From contig QANZ01043648.1 of assembly GCA_003254925.1 (NCBI GenBank), positions 121,159-185,158 on the forward strand: a stretch of 64,000 nucleotides of DNA. Direction: 5' to 3'. How positions within the stretch are numbered: position 1 is the stretch's first letter; the number at the start of each line of letters is the position of its first letter. The translations under genes and the position numbers were made by a program. Under the pieces are notes generated by a model, which searched no databases, was not told the origin of the DNA, and saw nothing but the letters and a program-made list of their open reading frames with translations. Source of the stretch: Chamaecrista fasciculata. Its lineage: Eukaryota > Streptophyta > Magnoliopsida > Fabales > Fabaceae. Positions 51,301 to 63,840 of the stretch are shown here, piece after piece.

Positions 51301-52663
51301 AAATCAAGGAGGACATCATGGCTCAACTGCAAACATAGAGATTAGCCTAGAATAAGGACAGCAAAAGCAAAAGCACCCTAATAAGCAACTCAATTCAATA
51401 GGTAAGATTTTAGTATAATTCTACCTTAAACATTTATAAGATATATCGATAAACATATTCAATTCTAATTTTTCCAGCATAATTAAGGAAAATTCATCAA
51501 CTTTTTCAATTTTTTCTAATTTAATTGCTTCTTTACTTACTTTAATTGACTATACGACCTGCAAGGGCATAAAGCCATAAACAACAATATTTACAAGCCA
51601 GTTATAAAGTAACCATGCTAAATACATAAAGCAGAAGACAGTAGACACTATCTACTTTTTTTGATCATGCGTATCAGAATAATACTTTAAGGCTTCAATT
51701 GGGAGATTGNTGCACCTTCTGCAGAACAAGCTTATATTCCACAAGTTCATTGTGAGAACGTTGCAGCTTTTCACCATTTGCATTCATCTCAGTTAATTCT
51801 GCCTCAAGGTCTGCAAGTTTTACCTATTACAATGACATGACAAAGATTAATTTATTACTTGTGAAACCCAAAATAATAGCAGAGGGAGGTGAGGAAAACC
51901 AATTTTAGCTGCAAAAGGTATTCACATACCTCTAAATCATCAATGTTAACATCGACTTGTGTAGCAGAATCTTTAGGCAAAACACCTGCCTTTGACATTT
52001 GATCCTTGAAAAAACGTATTTTCCGTGCCATTTCTCCACATCTTTTTAGCTTTATATAGACAAGGAATTATCCCAAGTCAGTCAACATATAGCGTAACGA
52101 GCTAAATACACTATGACCCTAATTCCCAAAAAATGTAGGCAAACTTGAAATGAATATTTCACAATATTAAGGAGATGTAATTTGCCTCTCTAAAACAAGG
52201 GGGTCAAGATGAAAAACAAAATAAAAGAGAGGAAGACTAAAGTTTGGAATAGATGGTTGATGGTTCACTTTGTTGGTTGATCACTAAGTTTCTACTAAAA
52301 GATATTATATAGCAGCCAAATGGCATGCGGTGTAGATAAGGTCAGCTAAGATTCATGGACTTAATAACAAAGAAAAATGTGATAGTCAGAGAAATTACAA
52401 TCCATTGTCAAAGAGGAAAACGAAAACCAATAACCAATAGGCCATAATCATTAATATATCATGGCTCAAAGCAAATTTTGCTTGAGAAATGTGTTTGGCT
52501 AACTCTTACAATAACTAATCAAGCTCAAGCAATATGCTCCCCAAAAAAACTAAAACGGGGAGACAGGGATTTTATAATCTGCAATAAAAGAGATGAATCA
52601 ATAAATTACTTAACCCAATACTTAACAACAAAACAATCAAATAGTGAAAGCCATTGGGAACCA

Positions 52664-52698
<35 letters not shown>

Positions 52699-53736
52699 NT
52701 TTTTTTTTTTTTTTCTTTTTTCATCAAACTTTATTACAAGCAAAACAATTCTTTCCTGATAACAGAAGCAAGTGAAAGAAATTTGTGTCTTATGATTAAG
52801 ACATTAAGTAGTAACCATAAGCACACCTGACCAGCATAAGTCCGTTGAAAAGGGCTCTTCTCTGAATTGAGCTGAAAATAACAGAGGGTAGAACGTGTTA
52901 AACCGAGGAAATTAGCGAAATATCTAAAAGCGGCAGAACATTATACTTCAGCTTAGACCAACTAAGAACCAAGCTTGTATTGACGGGTTAGTCTACACTG
53001 GTCCAAACATTACTCCGTTCTAGTTCTAACTGTTTATAAAATATTTTCTCTTCTTGCTATTCTACACACTTTTATTTACAAGACTAATAAAGGGTGCACA
53101 TCAAAATTATAAGAAAAGTAATCAAAAAATATTTATGCAATCTAGATAAATAGCAGGCAAGTAAGGCAGATTACACTATTCCAGCTGCACTAGAGTTTCC
53201 ATAGCAAAACTCAATCACAAAGTCCACTCTTGCCCATTATTCACAAAAGAACCTTCGCGACAGCCCCAATTAATTGATTTTCAATAAATTAGCCTAATAA
53301 GAACACGCATAAACTCGAAACGACGCCAATCAAGTGGAAAGAACCACCATCCATCACTACTCCCAAGCGGAATTTCACTCTATCACAGATCAATGAGCTA
53401 ATGAACTCAAAACGGGCACGATTGAAAACGGAAAATGATAAAAACAGCAAGCAGAAATCAAAATTGGACCAAATTCCAGCAAAATCGAAAGGAGATCAAT
53501 CAGCAGACAAGTGATCGAGGGTTTACAATAAATAATGATTGAGAAAGCAAATTGAAGCACAAGTAGTATAGAATAGAAGTACAAACATCTTTGAACTGAA
53601 GAAGGCCTAAGTCGCCGAGATATGAAACAGTGAGATGAGCTGATTCCATGGGAATGATGAGCTGAACGAGCTGCATCGGCTCCGACCGGAACAGATCCAT
53701 CGGCGGACAACAACCTCCGTGCCGTACATCGGCCAT
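45315..53736 (-). CDS. VHA-a3: V-type proton ATPase 100-kDa subunit a, vacuolar VHA-a3-like
   Basis: Membrane subunit of the V0 sector that, with the c-ring, carries protons into the vacuole. Eighteen exons, 819 residues (Arabidopsis VHA-a3 has 821): 53736-53587, 52871-52827, 52049-51930, 51823-51716, 50699-50589, 50488-50315, 49521-49384, 48763-48656, 48477-48370, 48243-48095, 47577-47424, 47312-47152, 47046-46840, 46644-46461, 46373-46290, 46214-46021, 45783-45724, 45519-45315. All join in frame. Residues 1-410 form the cytosolic arm, with a coiled-coil-like stretch at about 106-140. Membrane segments follow from about 415 ([17 protein letters not shown]). The arginine essential for proton passage is R727 in ASYLRLWAL; a second conserved arginine is R788 in [10 protein letters not shown]. 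The N-terminus [13 protein letters not shown] resembles the tonoplast forms a2/a3 rather than a1. Ambiguous bases at 51710 and 52699 are intronic. Confidence 0.95.
52671..52718. repeat. Poly-T tract in VHA-a intron 2
   Basis: About 45 T residues with one ambiguous base at 52699; on the minus strand this is a poly-A run. It may be the tail of an old retroposed sequence, but no source is recognisable nearby. Confidence 0.6.
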
Positions 53737-54080
53737 TTTCTCTCTCTCTCTCTAGGTGAATCACTTTCTCTCTCTTCCACCAGATTCCAGAAAGAGATAG
53801 ATAGACTGGTAGAAGATCAAGGACTTCCGATCTCGTAGTCCTTCTTCTTCGACCGTCTCGATAGGCTTCCACGTCTCTTTCCTGATTTCCTTGCTGTGAT
53901 TTACGGATTGATAATTGATGATAATTGATATTATTCTTATTTTTCAGGTTTTTTTTTTTATTTTTTATTTTTTTGGTTGACAGGAGGTTGAGGGAGAAAT
54001 TTTGCAGTACTAAAATAATTATAAAATAATTTAGGAAATAAAATTGTGATAAATAAATAATTGACGTATAATTTTTTCAT
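53737..54080. promoter_or_regulatory. 5' leader and promoter of VHA-a
   Basis: Immediately upstream of the ATG (reading leftwards) is a GAGA-rich tract (ctctctctctct at about 53740-53754 on the plus strand), a frequent feature of plant leaders. The long overlapping minus frame seen here starts at a non-ATG codon, so it is not a credible upstream ORF. No TATA box placed. Confidence 0.4.
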
Positions 54081-54084
54081 TGGT

Positions 54085-54590
54085 CAAAATCTCAAATTGG
54101 TCCCAAATATATATGATAGATTTTAAATTAATCCTATATATTTTCGTAATTTCTCAAATTTGTCCTAAATCTACTTTCACAAGACAATTTTGACTTATTT
54201 GTTTACGGACTCAACTGGACAGAGAGATGAATCTTCAAGTGTTAACAAGTAGTTCTGAAATTAGCGCATTTGAACTTAAAATATAAGAAATATGATCAAC
54301 TTTAATTGTTTTATCATGAAACGAACAACGCATTTTCAGGACTTGATTTAACATCGTTATTTCATAGTAGCAAATGGATAGAGAAAGTACTTTTTAAAAA
54401 CAATATGTAACTTTAAATTTGTTGCATTCGAACTTGAAATGAGAGAGATATGACTACATATTCAATAGTTTGGAGACCAATTTGTGAAATTATTAAAATA
54501 TGTAAAACCAATCTGAAATAAATGAAATATTTATGACCAATTCGATATCTACCTCATACGTTTGGGATCAATCTGAAGTTTTGAACTTTT
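54085..54590. mobile_element. Family F/A palindromic element, right end separated by a LINE
   Basis: Left ggtcaaaatctcaaattggt; right gggatcaatctgaagttttg. The interior has aacttgaaatgagagagata and its inverse. The right end is where the mini-LINE 54591-55238 inserted. Confidence 0.5.
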
Positions 54591-55238
54591 TTTTTTTTGC
54601 CTGAAACATAATTCATTCAAAAGCAAGGCAAAGCCAAGCAAAGTACAAACGAAAACAAAGCAAAAATAGTCAACCCCTCCCTAGCATAAACAACAACACT
54701 AGACAGGATTTCAACTGATGAAGGTGAGAGGTTTGCAACCCATCCTCGTTTCACACAAAGTGGCAAGACAATCAACTACCAAGTTAGCAGATCTAGGGAT
54801 CCAACTAAAGCTACAACCATCTAAAAAACTGGAAACATAAATAATGTCATCTAAAAAAGACAAACACTTCCAACCAGAACAGCAAACAACCCCAATGACT
54901 ATTCTAAATAAAGGCATAATTAGACTTAAAGCAACAATAATAAAATGATAAAATGAAACGACATCGTGGAAGAGCACCTAAGAACCAGAACCAAACCAGG
55001 AAGCTGTCATGGAAGCCAAAGTCGTTGTGAAATGCCTAGTCTAGAGTCACCGTCGCAGAATGTCGCCACCAAAAAACCCTACAAACAAAGTAACACTCTC
55101 ATAAAGAGAAAGAGAGAGGGGCCCTCACGGGGAGAGGTTTTCAACACTGCCCAACAAAAAAGAGGGGGCCTACCGCCACTGAAAACAACGACAGCTCGAC
55201 GTTGACGCAAAGTTGCGTGTGTGGAGAAAGAGGAAAGC
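54591..55238 (-). mobile_element. Mini-LINE (non-LTR retrotransposon), 648 bp, 11-bp target duplication
   Basis: Minus strand. Exact 11-bp direct repeats tttgaactttt at 54580-54590 and 55239-55249. The 3' end reads aatgaattatgtttcaggca then poly-A (poly-T at 54591-54598), a typical plant LINE tail. Upstream, the minus frame 54977-54711 encodes CSFSWIPRSANLVVDCLATL, the C-terminal end of the RNase H domain of plant LINEs. The 5' portion (about 55000-55238) is not RNase H or reverse transcriptase and may be the original 5' UTR. Confidence 0.7.
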
Positions 55239-55249
55239 TTTGAACTTTT

Positions 55250-55806
55250 CTATTGTTAAAATACAATTTCAAACTTTGTTGGTCAGAAGACAATTTTAAA
55301 CTTCAATCTTTTAAGTTTTCACAAAAAAAAAACTTTTGAACTTTGAATAATTGTAATTACTTTTTTCCTAATGTTTTTTTTTTAATTTCTTTAATAATTT
55401 TATAATTATTTTTTTATTAATGTAAATACAAAATTAGTTATGTTTGAAATAAATAGTAGATAAAAATTAAAAAAATATATATATTTAATAAAAATATTAA
55501 TAAAATAAATTAACTGTACAAAACTAAAATCTAGGGAATCTTTCATCCATTTTGAAAAAAATCACATGAAGTTTTTGCACATGAATAAAAAATTATTGAG
55601 ATTTTGGGCCAAAAAACAATCTCACAGTTCATTTGTTAATTTTCCCAAATTTGTTAGGGCGTTACCGCCGTTACATGTGACAACAAAAGTCTATATTTCT
55701 TTATAAGGAAAAAATGTCTATAATTTTAAAGGCCATGCGCATGGCAAGTAATTAATACTCTTCTTTAGAGGGTTTCACTTGTCTAGAACTAAATAATTGA
55801 ATATTT
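55250..55806. other. AT-rich spacer
   Basis: No gene or convincing repeat. A short palindrome gccatgcgcatggc lies at about 55732-55745. Confidence 0.4.
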
Positions 55807-56220
55807 GCAAAAAGTACTACCTGAAATTATAGGGTAGTCCTCTTAGATATATCCTTAAACTTTTCTATTATTAATTATACTCTTAAAATTATATAATCGT
55901 CCCAATTGTATCTCAAAGCCTAATATTATATGAATTGTTAATGAAAAATGATGATGTGAAAAATGATTTTTTTGTGTCATTTGCATCCTTAAATTTGTAC
56001 ATCGTATCAATTGTACTCTAAAATTATAACATATTGTGCCAATTGTGACTAAAAAATGTTGGTGTAAACATTTTTTTGTTAATGATTTAGATGGTGTTAG
56101 GCTTTAAGATACAATTTAGACAAATATAAAAATTTAGGGATATAATTTACAACAAATATAATTTAAGAGTACAACTGAGATTTACTTCATAATTTGAGAT
56201 AGTGGAGGTGCTTTTTTGCC
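55807..56220. mobile_element. Family D-like element, decayed
   Basis: Left gcaaaaagtactacctgaaa and right gtggaggtgcttttttgcc are inverted. The interior has caattgtatctcaaagccta and its inverse aggctttaagatacaattta. No target duplication read. Confidence 0.5.
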
Positions 56221-57079
56221 TTTAATATTTTTATAATTTGACTCAAAATTAATTTTCTTTGCATATTTTATTCAAATTAGTTTTACCAAATCAAGTTTAT
56301 TTTATGACTAATATAATCAGATTTTAATATATATATATATATAAATATATAAATCTTTGACAATACTTACTATAATATAAAAACATGTACATGTTTGATA
56401 TATACATGTTAAGAATTTATGGGTATTAAATATTAGGACCAAATTGAATTGTTTTATAAACATAAGGAATAAAATTAATATAAATCAAACATATAATTTT
56501 CAATAAGCATATAAATGTTATAAATTTTATATCAATTAAAAATAAAAGTTCTTAAATTATTGAAGTTTGCATTTTATAAATATATTAATTTATAATTAAT
56601 ATAAATAATTATATGAACATATATCTTATGTTATGTACAATAATAAGATATTTAATAATAAAAAAAGAGATATATCTCAGATTTGAAGCAATTTTAAAAA
56701 AAATAAAATCAGATCTAACTGGGTTGGTGGATAAACGCCATGTTAGCCCCTAAGCATTTTTGGCCAAGAAAAAAAAAAGAAACTAAGCATGATTATGCAC
56801 ATGTTTTTTCTTAAGGAAAGGCTAATCAATAAATTAATGCATATGATAGGAAGTATGAATACATGTTTGTTTTTGGGCCTATCTTGATGCCTAAACTGGA
56901 CTTTATCTAATTTCTACATGTATTTGTCACTGTCCTTGAGGTATCAAGAAGCTTCAGCTTTGAAGGACAGTAAGTTTGTGACAAAAGGAAAAAAGGACAG
57001 AGTAAGTGGATTAGTTTTTGACCAAAAACAAAAGTGGATTAGTTTAAACAGTTAAATAATAAACATATACTGTCAAAGT

Positions 57080-57445
57080 CTAAATTTTGTAAGGTAATTT
57101 TTGTCAGTTTTTAATTTGGTTTTATTTTATTTTTTTTATACTTTTGATTTTATATCTTTAGGTCATCTGTCAATTTGGTCTCATTTTTTTTATTGCAGAA
57201 TTGGTCCCTTATTTTTAAGTCAATTATAGAATTGTCTTATATTTTTAGTGAGTTGCAGAAGTAGTCTCATATCTTTGCAAAAGATAAATATATGAGACTA
57301 ATTCTATAAATTGACCAAAAGATATAAGACCAAATTAGAACATTTTCCGAAGATATGAAACCAAAAGTGTAACAAAAAAATATATTGAACCAAATTGGGA
57401 ATTCAGCAAAAAAATTACTAAATTTACATTTTGACCAACATTTAC
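57080..57445. mobile_element. Family B foldback element, decayed
   Basis: ggtctcatttttttt and agtctcatatctttgcaaaa on the left are mirrored by gagactaattctataaattg and gatatgaaaccaaaagtgta on the right, with the hairpin turn near 57280-57295. Confidence 0.5.
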
Positions 57446-57462
57446 CTATATGCAAATCAATG

Positions 57463-57650
57463 AGGGGTTACCCCAATTGATAAACAGTTCGGTATTATTA
57501 TTAATTTAACTAAAGTCTTGGGTTTGAGTCTTTATGAGTGTAATTATTTTTGTTGAGAGACTCTCTTATTATAATTAGGATCGCGATATAAAATGAATTT
57601 GATTAGTCGAGACAAAACCTCAAATACTGGGTAAGCAATACAAAAATACA
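57463..57650 (+). mobile_element. tRNA-related SINE
   Basis: Starts ggggttaccccaattgataa, has a box B-like gggtttgagtct at about 57520-57531, then gattagtcgagacaaaacct and ctgggta near the 3' end. This order matches tRNA-derived plant SINEs. No protein. Confidence 0.5.
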
Positions 57651-58799
57651 CCTATATAAAATAATATTTTTTTTCATAAAAAGATGTACTATTTTTGAAA
57701 TTTAAGTGAAAAAAGAAAGATTGTTAAAATGAAATATTAAATATGTCATATTAATTGAATTTTTTTATTTTTTTATTTCATACATATTGAATTGCTTTAT
57801 TTTTGTTTTTTATGGTTATAAATGGAAAAAAATGAAAATATGATTTTTATTAATAATAAATAATTTATTTTAAAATCTCTTTCAGATAAAATTTGTATAT
57901 AAAAATTTAATCATTAATACCTGTTTAAATTAAGGTCTAAGGACAAAACTGATAATATCTTACTCTTATTCAAACATAATCATCCTACCTGGTAAGTTTT
58001 TTTAAAAAAACATTATTTCTGATTAAAATACATAAAATTCATCTGAAAATTTTCTGATTAAAAAAAAATCTCACATTTTCAAAAAAGTAACAAAAAAGTT
58101 TTTGAAAAATTTCTTTTTTGTGCAAATAGTCATTTTTATCAAAATATTTAACAAAAAAAAGTAAATATTGCATTTTTTGTACTCTTAATTATAATAATAA
58201 TTAATTTTATTTTTAGATCAATATAAAATGCTTCATTCATGAAAATATATGAATAATTTTTTTATAAAAAATTAATAAAATTGGTCTTTTGCACAAACTT
58301 ATTTTCCAAAGTTCATATATATTCTTACAATTTTATGTATTTTAGTCTTTTATTTAGATTGGCCATTTTTATCGTAACATTTTTTATAAAAAAATAAACA
58401 TAAAATGTGATTTTATTTGTGGATCACACAAAATGCGTATTAAAAAAACCGTAATGTAATAAATTAATAGTAGTGGAAAACAAACACGGTTTTGGTAGAG
58501 AGTATTTATTATTTGCGTGTCTTGCTATCGTTCTGATTACATATGGGATATTATATATGTCTGAGAATTTTTTATCGGTCAAAAATAATTTAATTAAGAA
58601 TTATAAAAATTAGAAAATAAATATGTGAATCATGGTGATTTGGCTAATTGTATTAATGAGAGAGAGAAAATAGTAGATATAATTCAATAACTTCCCACAA
58701 TTTTAAATTAAAAAAATTATAATTAGAATAAAATAAAAATTATAAAAAATAAATTTTATTATAAAATATAATAAAATAAAATTTTTTATTTTAAAATTA
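57651..58799. other. AT-rich spacer without recognisable features
   Basis: Very AT-rich, with many short poly-A and poly-T runs. I see no gene, RNA gene or paired repeat I can support. Confidence 0.4.
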
Positions 58800-58823
58800 T
58801 TATAATTATAAAATATAAATTAA

Positions 58824-58861
58824 TATTTGCATACCCGTTAAGACATGCAAAGCACACTAAT
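58824..58861 (+). mobile_element. Helitron-like 3' terminus, eroded
   Basis: gcatacccgttaagacatgc forms a hairpin with mismatches and is followed by aaagcacactaat, fitting a hairpin plus CTRRT. It is a clear relative of the end at 21920-21955. The 5' end was not found. Confidence 0.4.
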
Positions 58862-59178
58862 ATGGGATATGGCTATGTATTTGATGAATTCTTTACTAAT
58901 AGTGTCCAATATTTTATTTTATTTTTGAAATGTAAGATAAGAATATTCCTTTAATCTTTTTGCATCCAAAATTAGAAATAAATAATGAAAGGACTAATAG
59001 CGTCCACTAGAAAAGGGACTTTTAATAGAAGGATTTTATTTTTAAAATTTATCATTTAATTTAATCATAATTGAAAAGCGTGTTATTTAAATTTACCAAA
59101 AATCATATTATAAATGTAAATATTTATAAAATAATATTAAGATTCAATATTACGTAGGGAGGAGAGTTTGAATAGGGA

Positions 59179-60400
59179 GTTCGTTTGCTCTGGAACTAAT
59201 CAGAGTATATTACAATCAAAGTTGATTATTTGTGCATTGGTGTTTGGATGAAAGTTGATTATTTGGTGTGAAATTATTGAAATGAGTATGTAATGATTGT
59301 GGTTGGTAGATAGAAGGGTAAGAAAATTGATAAATTATATAGGGGTAGAAATGAAAGAAAAAGTAGAAAAAAATAATATGTGATTTGATTATAATCAAAG
59401 TGTGTTTAGATGTGATTGTTACTTAAAAAAAAAACAAATTATGTCTATTTACCTTGGAAAGCATGAAAATCCGATTATAATCATATGCAACTTTAGAGGT
59501 GTTTTTTTTGTTTAGTCGACCGAACTCATTTTTGCCTACGAAATGGTAGACTGAAAGGACTAAAGTATAGCATTTTTTCGAATCAGACCCCGACATTCGG
59601 TGGACTACTGAAGAAAATGGTCTACCGTTTGACACAAAATGAGAGAGAAGAAAAAAAATACTCTAGACACGAAATTTTTCAATTTGGCATAATTGATTCT
59701 CTCTCTCGTCTCTCCCTCTCAGATCTCTCTCTCTCCCTCCCTCTCGTCTCTGTCTCTCTCTCTCTCATCTCCGTTGCTCTCTCTCTTTTATATATACCTT
59801 GTGCATACTGGGGTCTCTTCTATGTGAAATTGGAAATTGCATATTCCTAATTTTCCTCTTTCAATCTCTCATCAAGCATTTTGCCTTTCTCAACATTTAA
59901 CCTCTTTCTTAAACTCCTATCCCTATCAGACTCTGATTCTAAGTCCATATGTGCTCCTTTCTCAAAACCATATGGGCTTACAAATTTCATAGAAGATTAT
60001 CAAAGGAAAATTACCCACAAGGCCTTTCTATGTTCATCTTCAACGAGCAACTTAGCCACTGATTCGATGTTTCTCTTTATATCTGTTTCAATTTCATCTT
60101 CCAGAATAGAAAATTGTGTCCTTCATTAATTAATTATATGAGAGAGAGAGAGGAGACAGGAGAGAGAGAACAAGAAAGTATGGCCAAAATATTAATTTCA
60201 GTCCTAAAGCATTTGAACAAAATAATAATTTAGCCCAATGTTGAGGTAAATGACCATTTTGCCCTTGTGATGGGTGATTAATTGTATTAGAGTATAGGTA
60301 ATTATTATAGGTATATATATAATGGTATAAGTGTAATTGAGTGTGTTTGATTATAAAAAAATCATGACTATAATTTGATCAGAAAAAGCGCAAACGAACT
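59179..60400. mobile_element. Noncoding TIR element related to 5779-8722
   Basis: Ends agttcgtttgc and gcaaacgaact are perfect 11-bp inverted repeats. The inside shares tatgtaatgattgtggttgg, ataggggtagaa and attagagtataggtaatta with the 6.9-7.9 kb region. A long CT microsatellite covers about 59697-59790. No clear target duplication. The plus-strand frames at 59617 and 59881 are low complexity or unrecognised. Confidence 0.5.
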
Positions 60401-60740
60401 GGCTTAAGAGTCTTAAATCACAATCGGATATAATTTTGGATAGGGAGGAGATAATGTGGAAGCAGCGTTCTCGGATTCTATTCGGAAATGGAGAAATAAA
60501 ATAAAGAAGTTAGATAAGATGACATGGAGGTTTTTATATAGATGAAGAATCCATATCTGGTGATGTGGTAAAGTCTCTTAAAGAAAATCTTATTATCAAT
60601 AAAATCCAGCCTAAATGTGAAACTTATATATGAGTTCACAAATGAGTAATGAGGAGAATAAACGGGTTGTTTTCCAATTGAGTCCAACAAAAAGGCTCCA
60701 AGAGCCAATGGTTTCCTAGCGCCATTCCTATAGAAACATT

Positions 60741-61172
60741 AGGGCCTGATTGGTTTAAGAAAATGTTTCCTGTTTTCATTTTCTGTTTCCATTTCTGGAA
60801 TTCTATTTTCATTTCAAAATTTTCAATATTTAAGAAATATGTTTGTTTTACAAAGTTAAAAAATCGTTTTCATTCATATTTAAATTATGTTAACTTGAAT
60901 AACGCTAATTTTTATATGTTTTTAAGTTTGATTATAGCTAAATGATGATATTAACATGATTAAATAGTTTACTTTTGTGTAATGTTGCAAAATATCATAA
61001 GTTTGTTTTTGGAAATACTGGAAACGTCTTTTTGACGTTTTCTGTTTTCAGCCTGTTTCAGAAAATGTTTCCAGAAAACATTTCCAAAAAAACTGTACAA
61101 AACACGTTTTCAGTCATATTTCCTGTTTTCAGTGAAAATGGAAACAGGAAACAGGGCAACCAATCAGACCCT
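60741..61172. mobile_element. TIR MITE inserted in the LINE, 432 bp
   Basis: agggcctgattggtt and its inverse aaccaatcagaccct bound a palindromic element rich in gtttcctgttttcatttt and gaaaatggaaacaggaaa. It separates LINE coding blocks. Flanks could be a TA dinucleotide duplication; no longer repeat seen. Confidence 0.6.
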
Positions 61173-61844
61173 AATTATGCTAGAGAACCTAAACCATACC
61201 ATAATAGCAATGATTCTCAAACTGAATGACCTTCAAACTCTTAGTCAGTTCCGATCCGACCGATAAGCTTATGCAATGTGACATATAAAATCATTGCTAA
61301 GATGTTAGCTAATTGACTCAAATAGATACTCCCTCAGAGTATCTCTGAGTTTCAAAGTGCTTTTGTTCCCAACAGCCAAATTACATATAATGTGTTAATT
61401 GCTTATATTACAAACTTTTGCATGCTCTAAAGAACAAGCGTTGCGGAGTAAATAGATGAATGGCTTTCAAGCTTGACATGAGTAATTAAGGCCTATGATT
61501 GGGTAGAGTGGCACTTCCTTAAGAGCCTGATGACGAAGTTAGGATTTGAGCACATATGGATATAGATTATTATGAGATGCGTGCACTAATTAGTTCCTTT
61601 GTTACAAATTGGAGGCAATTTTGTGATTGATTTTTATCTCCAATTTGTTATTGAAAGTGATTTTTTTTTCTTTTCCCTCTTAATCAACTCATTTATTAAA
61701 ACATATTTGAAAGAGATATGATCAATCTCAACTATCGAATTTATAAATAAAGGCAAAAATATGACGAAATCACATTTCAAGGACCAAAATGAAAAAGAAA
61801 AGTGAAAGCTTGGGGGCCAAAATAGAACAAAAAATAACTTGAGG

Positions 61845-61915
61845 AATTGAGAATTAAACCTAGACTCTCATGCCCAACAAAAGCCAATCAAACCACTATG
61901 ACACAAGTTAATCAA
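61845..61915 (-). mobile_element. SINE-like fragment, minus strand
   Basis: Reverse complement contains gtgtcatagtggtttgattg and aggtttaattctc, resembling box A and box B of tRNA-derived elements. Located in the gap of the LINE. Support is weak. Confidence 0.3.
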
Positions 61916-62380
61916 GTGTAGTTTTATATGTCTAAATTTATTATATCTTAAATTATAGGGGGGCCTATATGTAATTTTATATAGCTATTTAGTACTAAAG
62001 ATTAATAGAGATAAACTCGCAGTGTTCTTCAGCTCGAATACCCCAACTAGTAAGAAGAGTTTGATTACCAACATTCTTTCAGCCATAATTGTTGCACTCT
62101 TTGAGAAGTATCTAGACCTCTCAATAATTGTTGGTCGAAACAAGAATGATTCTTTCAAGTCTATTAATGTAGATAAAGTTTGGAAGAGGCTCCAGAGTTA
62201 AAAAGGTAATATGCTCTCAAGAGTGAGGAAGGAGATTCGATCTCGTTAAGTCAATGGCTTACGCTATATCGACTTATTCGATGAACTGCTTCCTTCTATC
62301 TCTTAATCTTTGTTAGCACCACCCCTCACCTTTATGTGTGCTAGATTTTTTGTGGGAAAAATATGCAACTCATAATTTTA

Positions 62381-63840
62381 AACTCGTCGTATTCAGACTT
62401 TAAATAAGAGATATACGACCAACTTTATTTATCACCCAAAAAGTTTTGGAAAAAAAAGATAGATAATTTATTTATGGAAGAAAATATACATTTATTCTTT
62501 AATAATTCATAGCTTCAAAATCGTCGTATTTAAACTTAAAACAAGAAAAAATATGACCAATTTTATTTATGATAGACTACTATGGAACAATTGACACACA
62601 TATATATATATATATATATATTCTTGTTAAATTTAATTTTTTAAATTTAGTATTATATTAACTAGCTATAAAGTGTTGTGGCACACACATTTATTCTTTA
62701 CTCTACGTAGTACATTTAAACTTGTCACCCGAGAAGTTTTTGGAAGAAAAGATAGATCAATTACAAATATGACACATAAATTCTCAAAAGATATATTTTT
62801 TTTCCTTATTCTCTTACTTATAAGATTAGTCATAAATTATTGCTACATATATTTTATTATATTAATGATAAATTTGATAGCAAAATTAAAATATTTTTTT
62901 TCTCTTCTATTACATCCATAATCCATTGTATGCTTGAGTTCACATCTACATCAGAACTCTGTTAATTAGGAATAAGTGCACTGTGCACTGCAACAACGCA
63001 ATTTTTATGATATTGGGGAAAAACACACTTTATGAATTATTATGTTTAAAGAATCTTTCTGTAATCTGTACAATTATATATATATATATATATATAATAA
63101 TAATAATATAATTAATTGTGACGATGATCAGTTCAGCATCTATCTATCTATTACATTAATTAACAACTAAAAACTAAAAAAGCATCATATCAAATCATCT
63201 ATTAATATATATACTAACTAAGCCTTGCATGTCACTTTTTTAGTTAGCATGATATTCTTTAGCACATTAATTAATTTAGAGTTCAATGAACAGCTAACGT
63301 TTATGTGTGTGCGTCCACATGACATCGAGTTAATTAATTATATATATAGGACAAAAATCATATTGCTGATAAGGTTTATATATTATACTGTATATTATAT
63401 TAGTGTACTTTTACATGTATAAAATATGTATGCTGCTATCACTTCTGATAAACATTTTAAAACTTATCAATATGTATATATATATATAAATAATCTCAAG
63501 AAATTAATTTCATATTTTATTTATTTATATATATTTAAAAAAATTTAAATTAACTAGTAACTACGATATATTCAGTGTATTTAATATTCATTATATATAT
63601 ATATATATTATAAATCATAATAAATTGTGTATAAAAAAATCATAATAAATAGTATAGTATGTTTTAAAAATATTTTAAAAAGAATATTTAAAACGATATT
63701 TTTTTTATTATACTTTATAATAAAAATTTAGTAATTTGGTATATATATATATAAATAATTATATACGCTCCCATCTTCTAGTACAAATTAAATTAAGTAT
63801 ATGTTCCACTCAAATCGATCAATTTCTTTATATATATATA
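62381..63840. other. AT-rich spacer with TA microsatellites
   Basis: TA runs at about 62600-62620 and 63077-63096, and others to 63840. Phrases aacttaaaacaag and agatatacgaccaactttat at about 62390-62580 resemble family A arms. No gene. Confidence 0.4.

Larger units (their letters stand above)
60398..62380 (+). pseudogene. Decayed LINE reverse transcriptase, with insertions
   Basis: Plus strand, with frameshifts and stops. In order: MWKQRSRI (about 60453), then FRPISLCN-type sequence as PIRPISLCNVTYKIIAKML (about 61252-61310), FQSAFVPN and NVLIAYIT, KAYDWVEWHFLKSLMTKLGF (about 61490-61550), then KYLDLSIIVGRNKNDSFKSI, VWKRLQS (about 62105-62200) and YAISTYSMNCFLL (about 62265-62300). This is the usual order in plant LINE ORF2. 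The segment with the YADD box is absent; 61640-62020 is unrelated sequence. A TIR element sits at 60741-61172. Confidence 0.75.

Noticed and set aside
53390..53872. A 160-codon minus-strand frame overlapping the VHA-a first exon, as an upstream ORF
   Set aside because: Its first codon is GTG, not ATG, and the frame differs from the conserved protein, so it is a shadow of exon 1 and the leader.
59617..60129. Two plus-strand frames of 77 and 82 codons
   Set aside because: One is largely a CT repeat; the other has no recognisable motif and both lie inside a TIR element.
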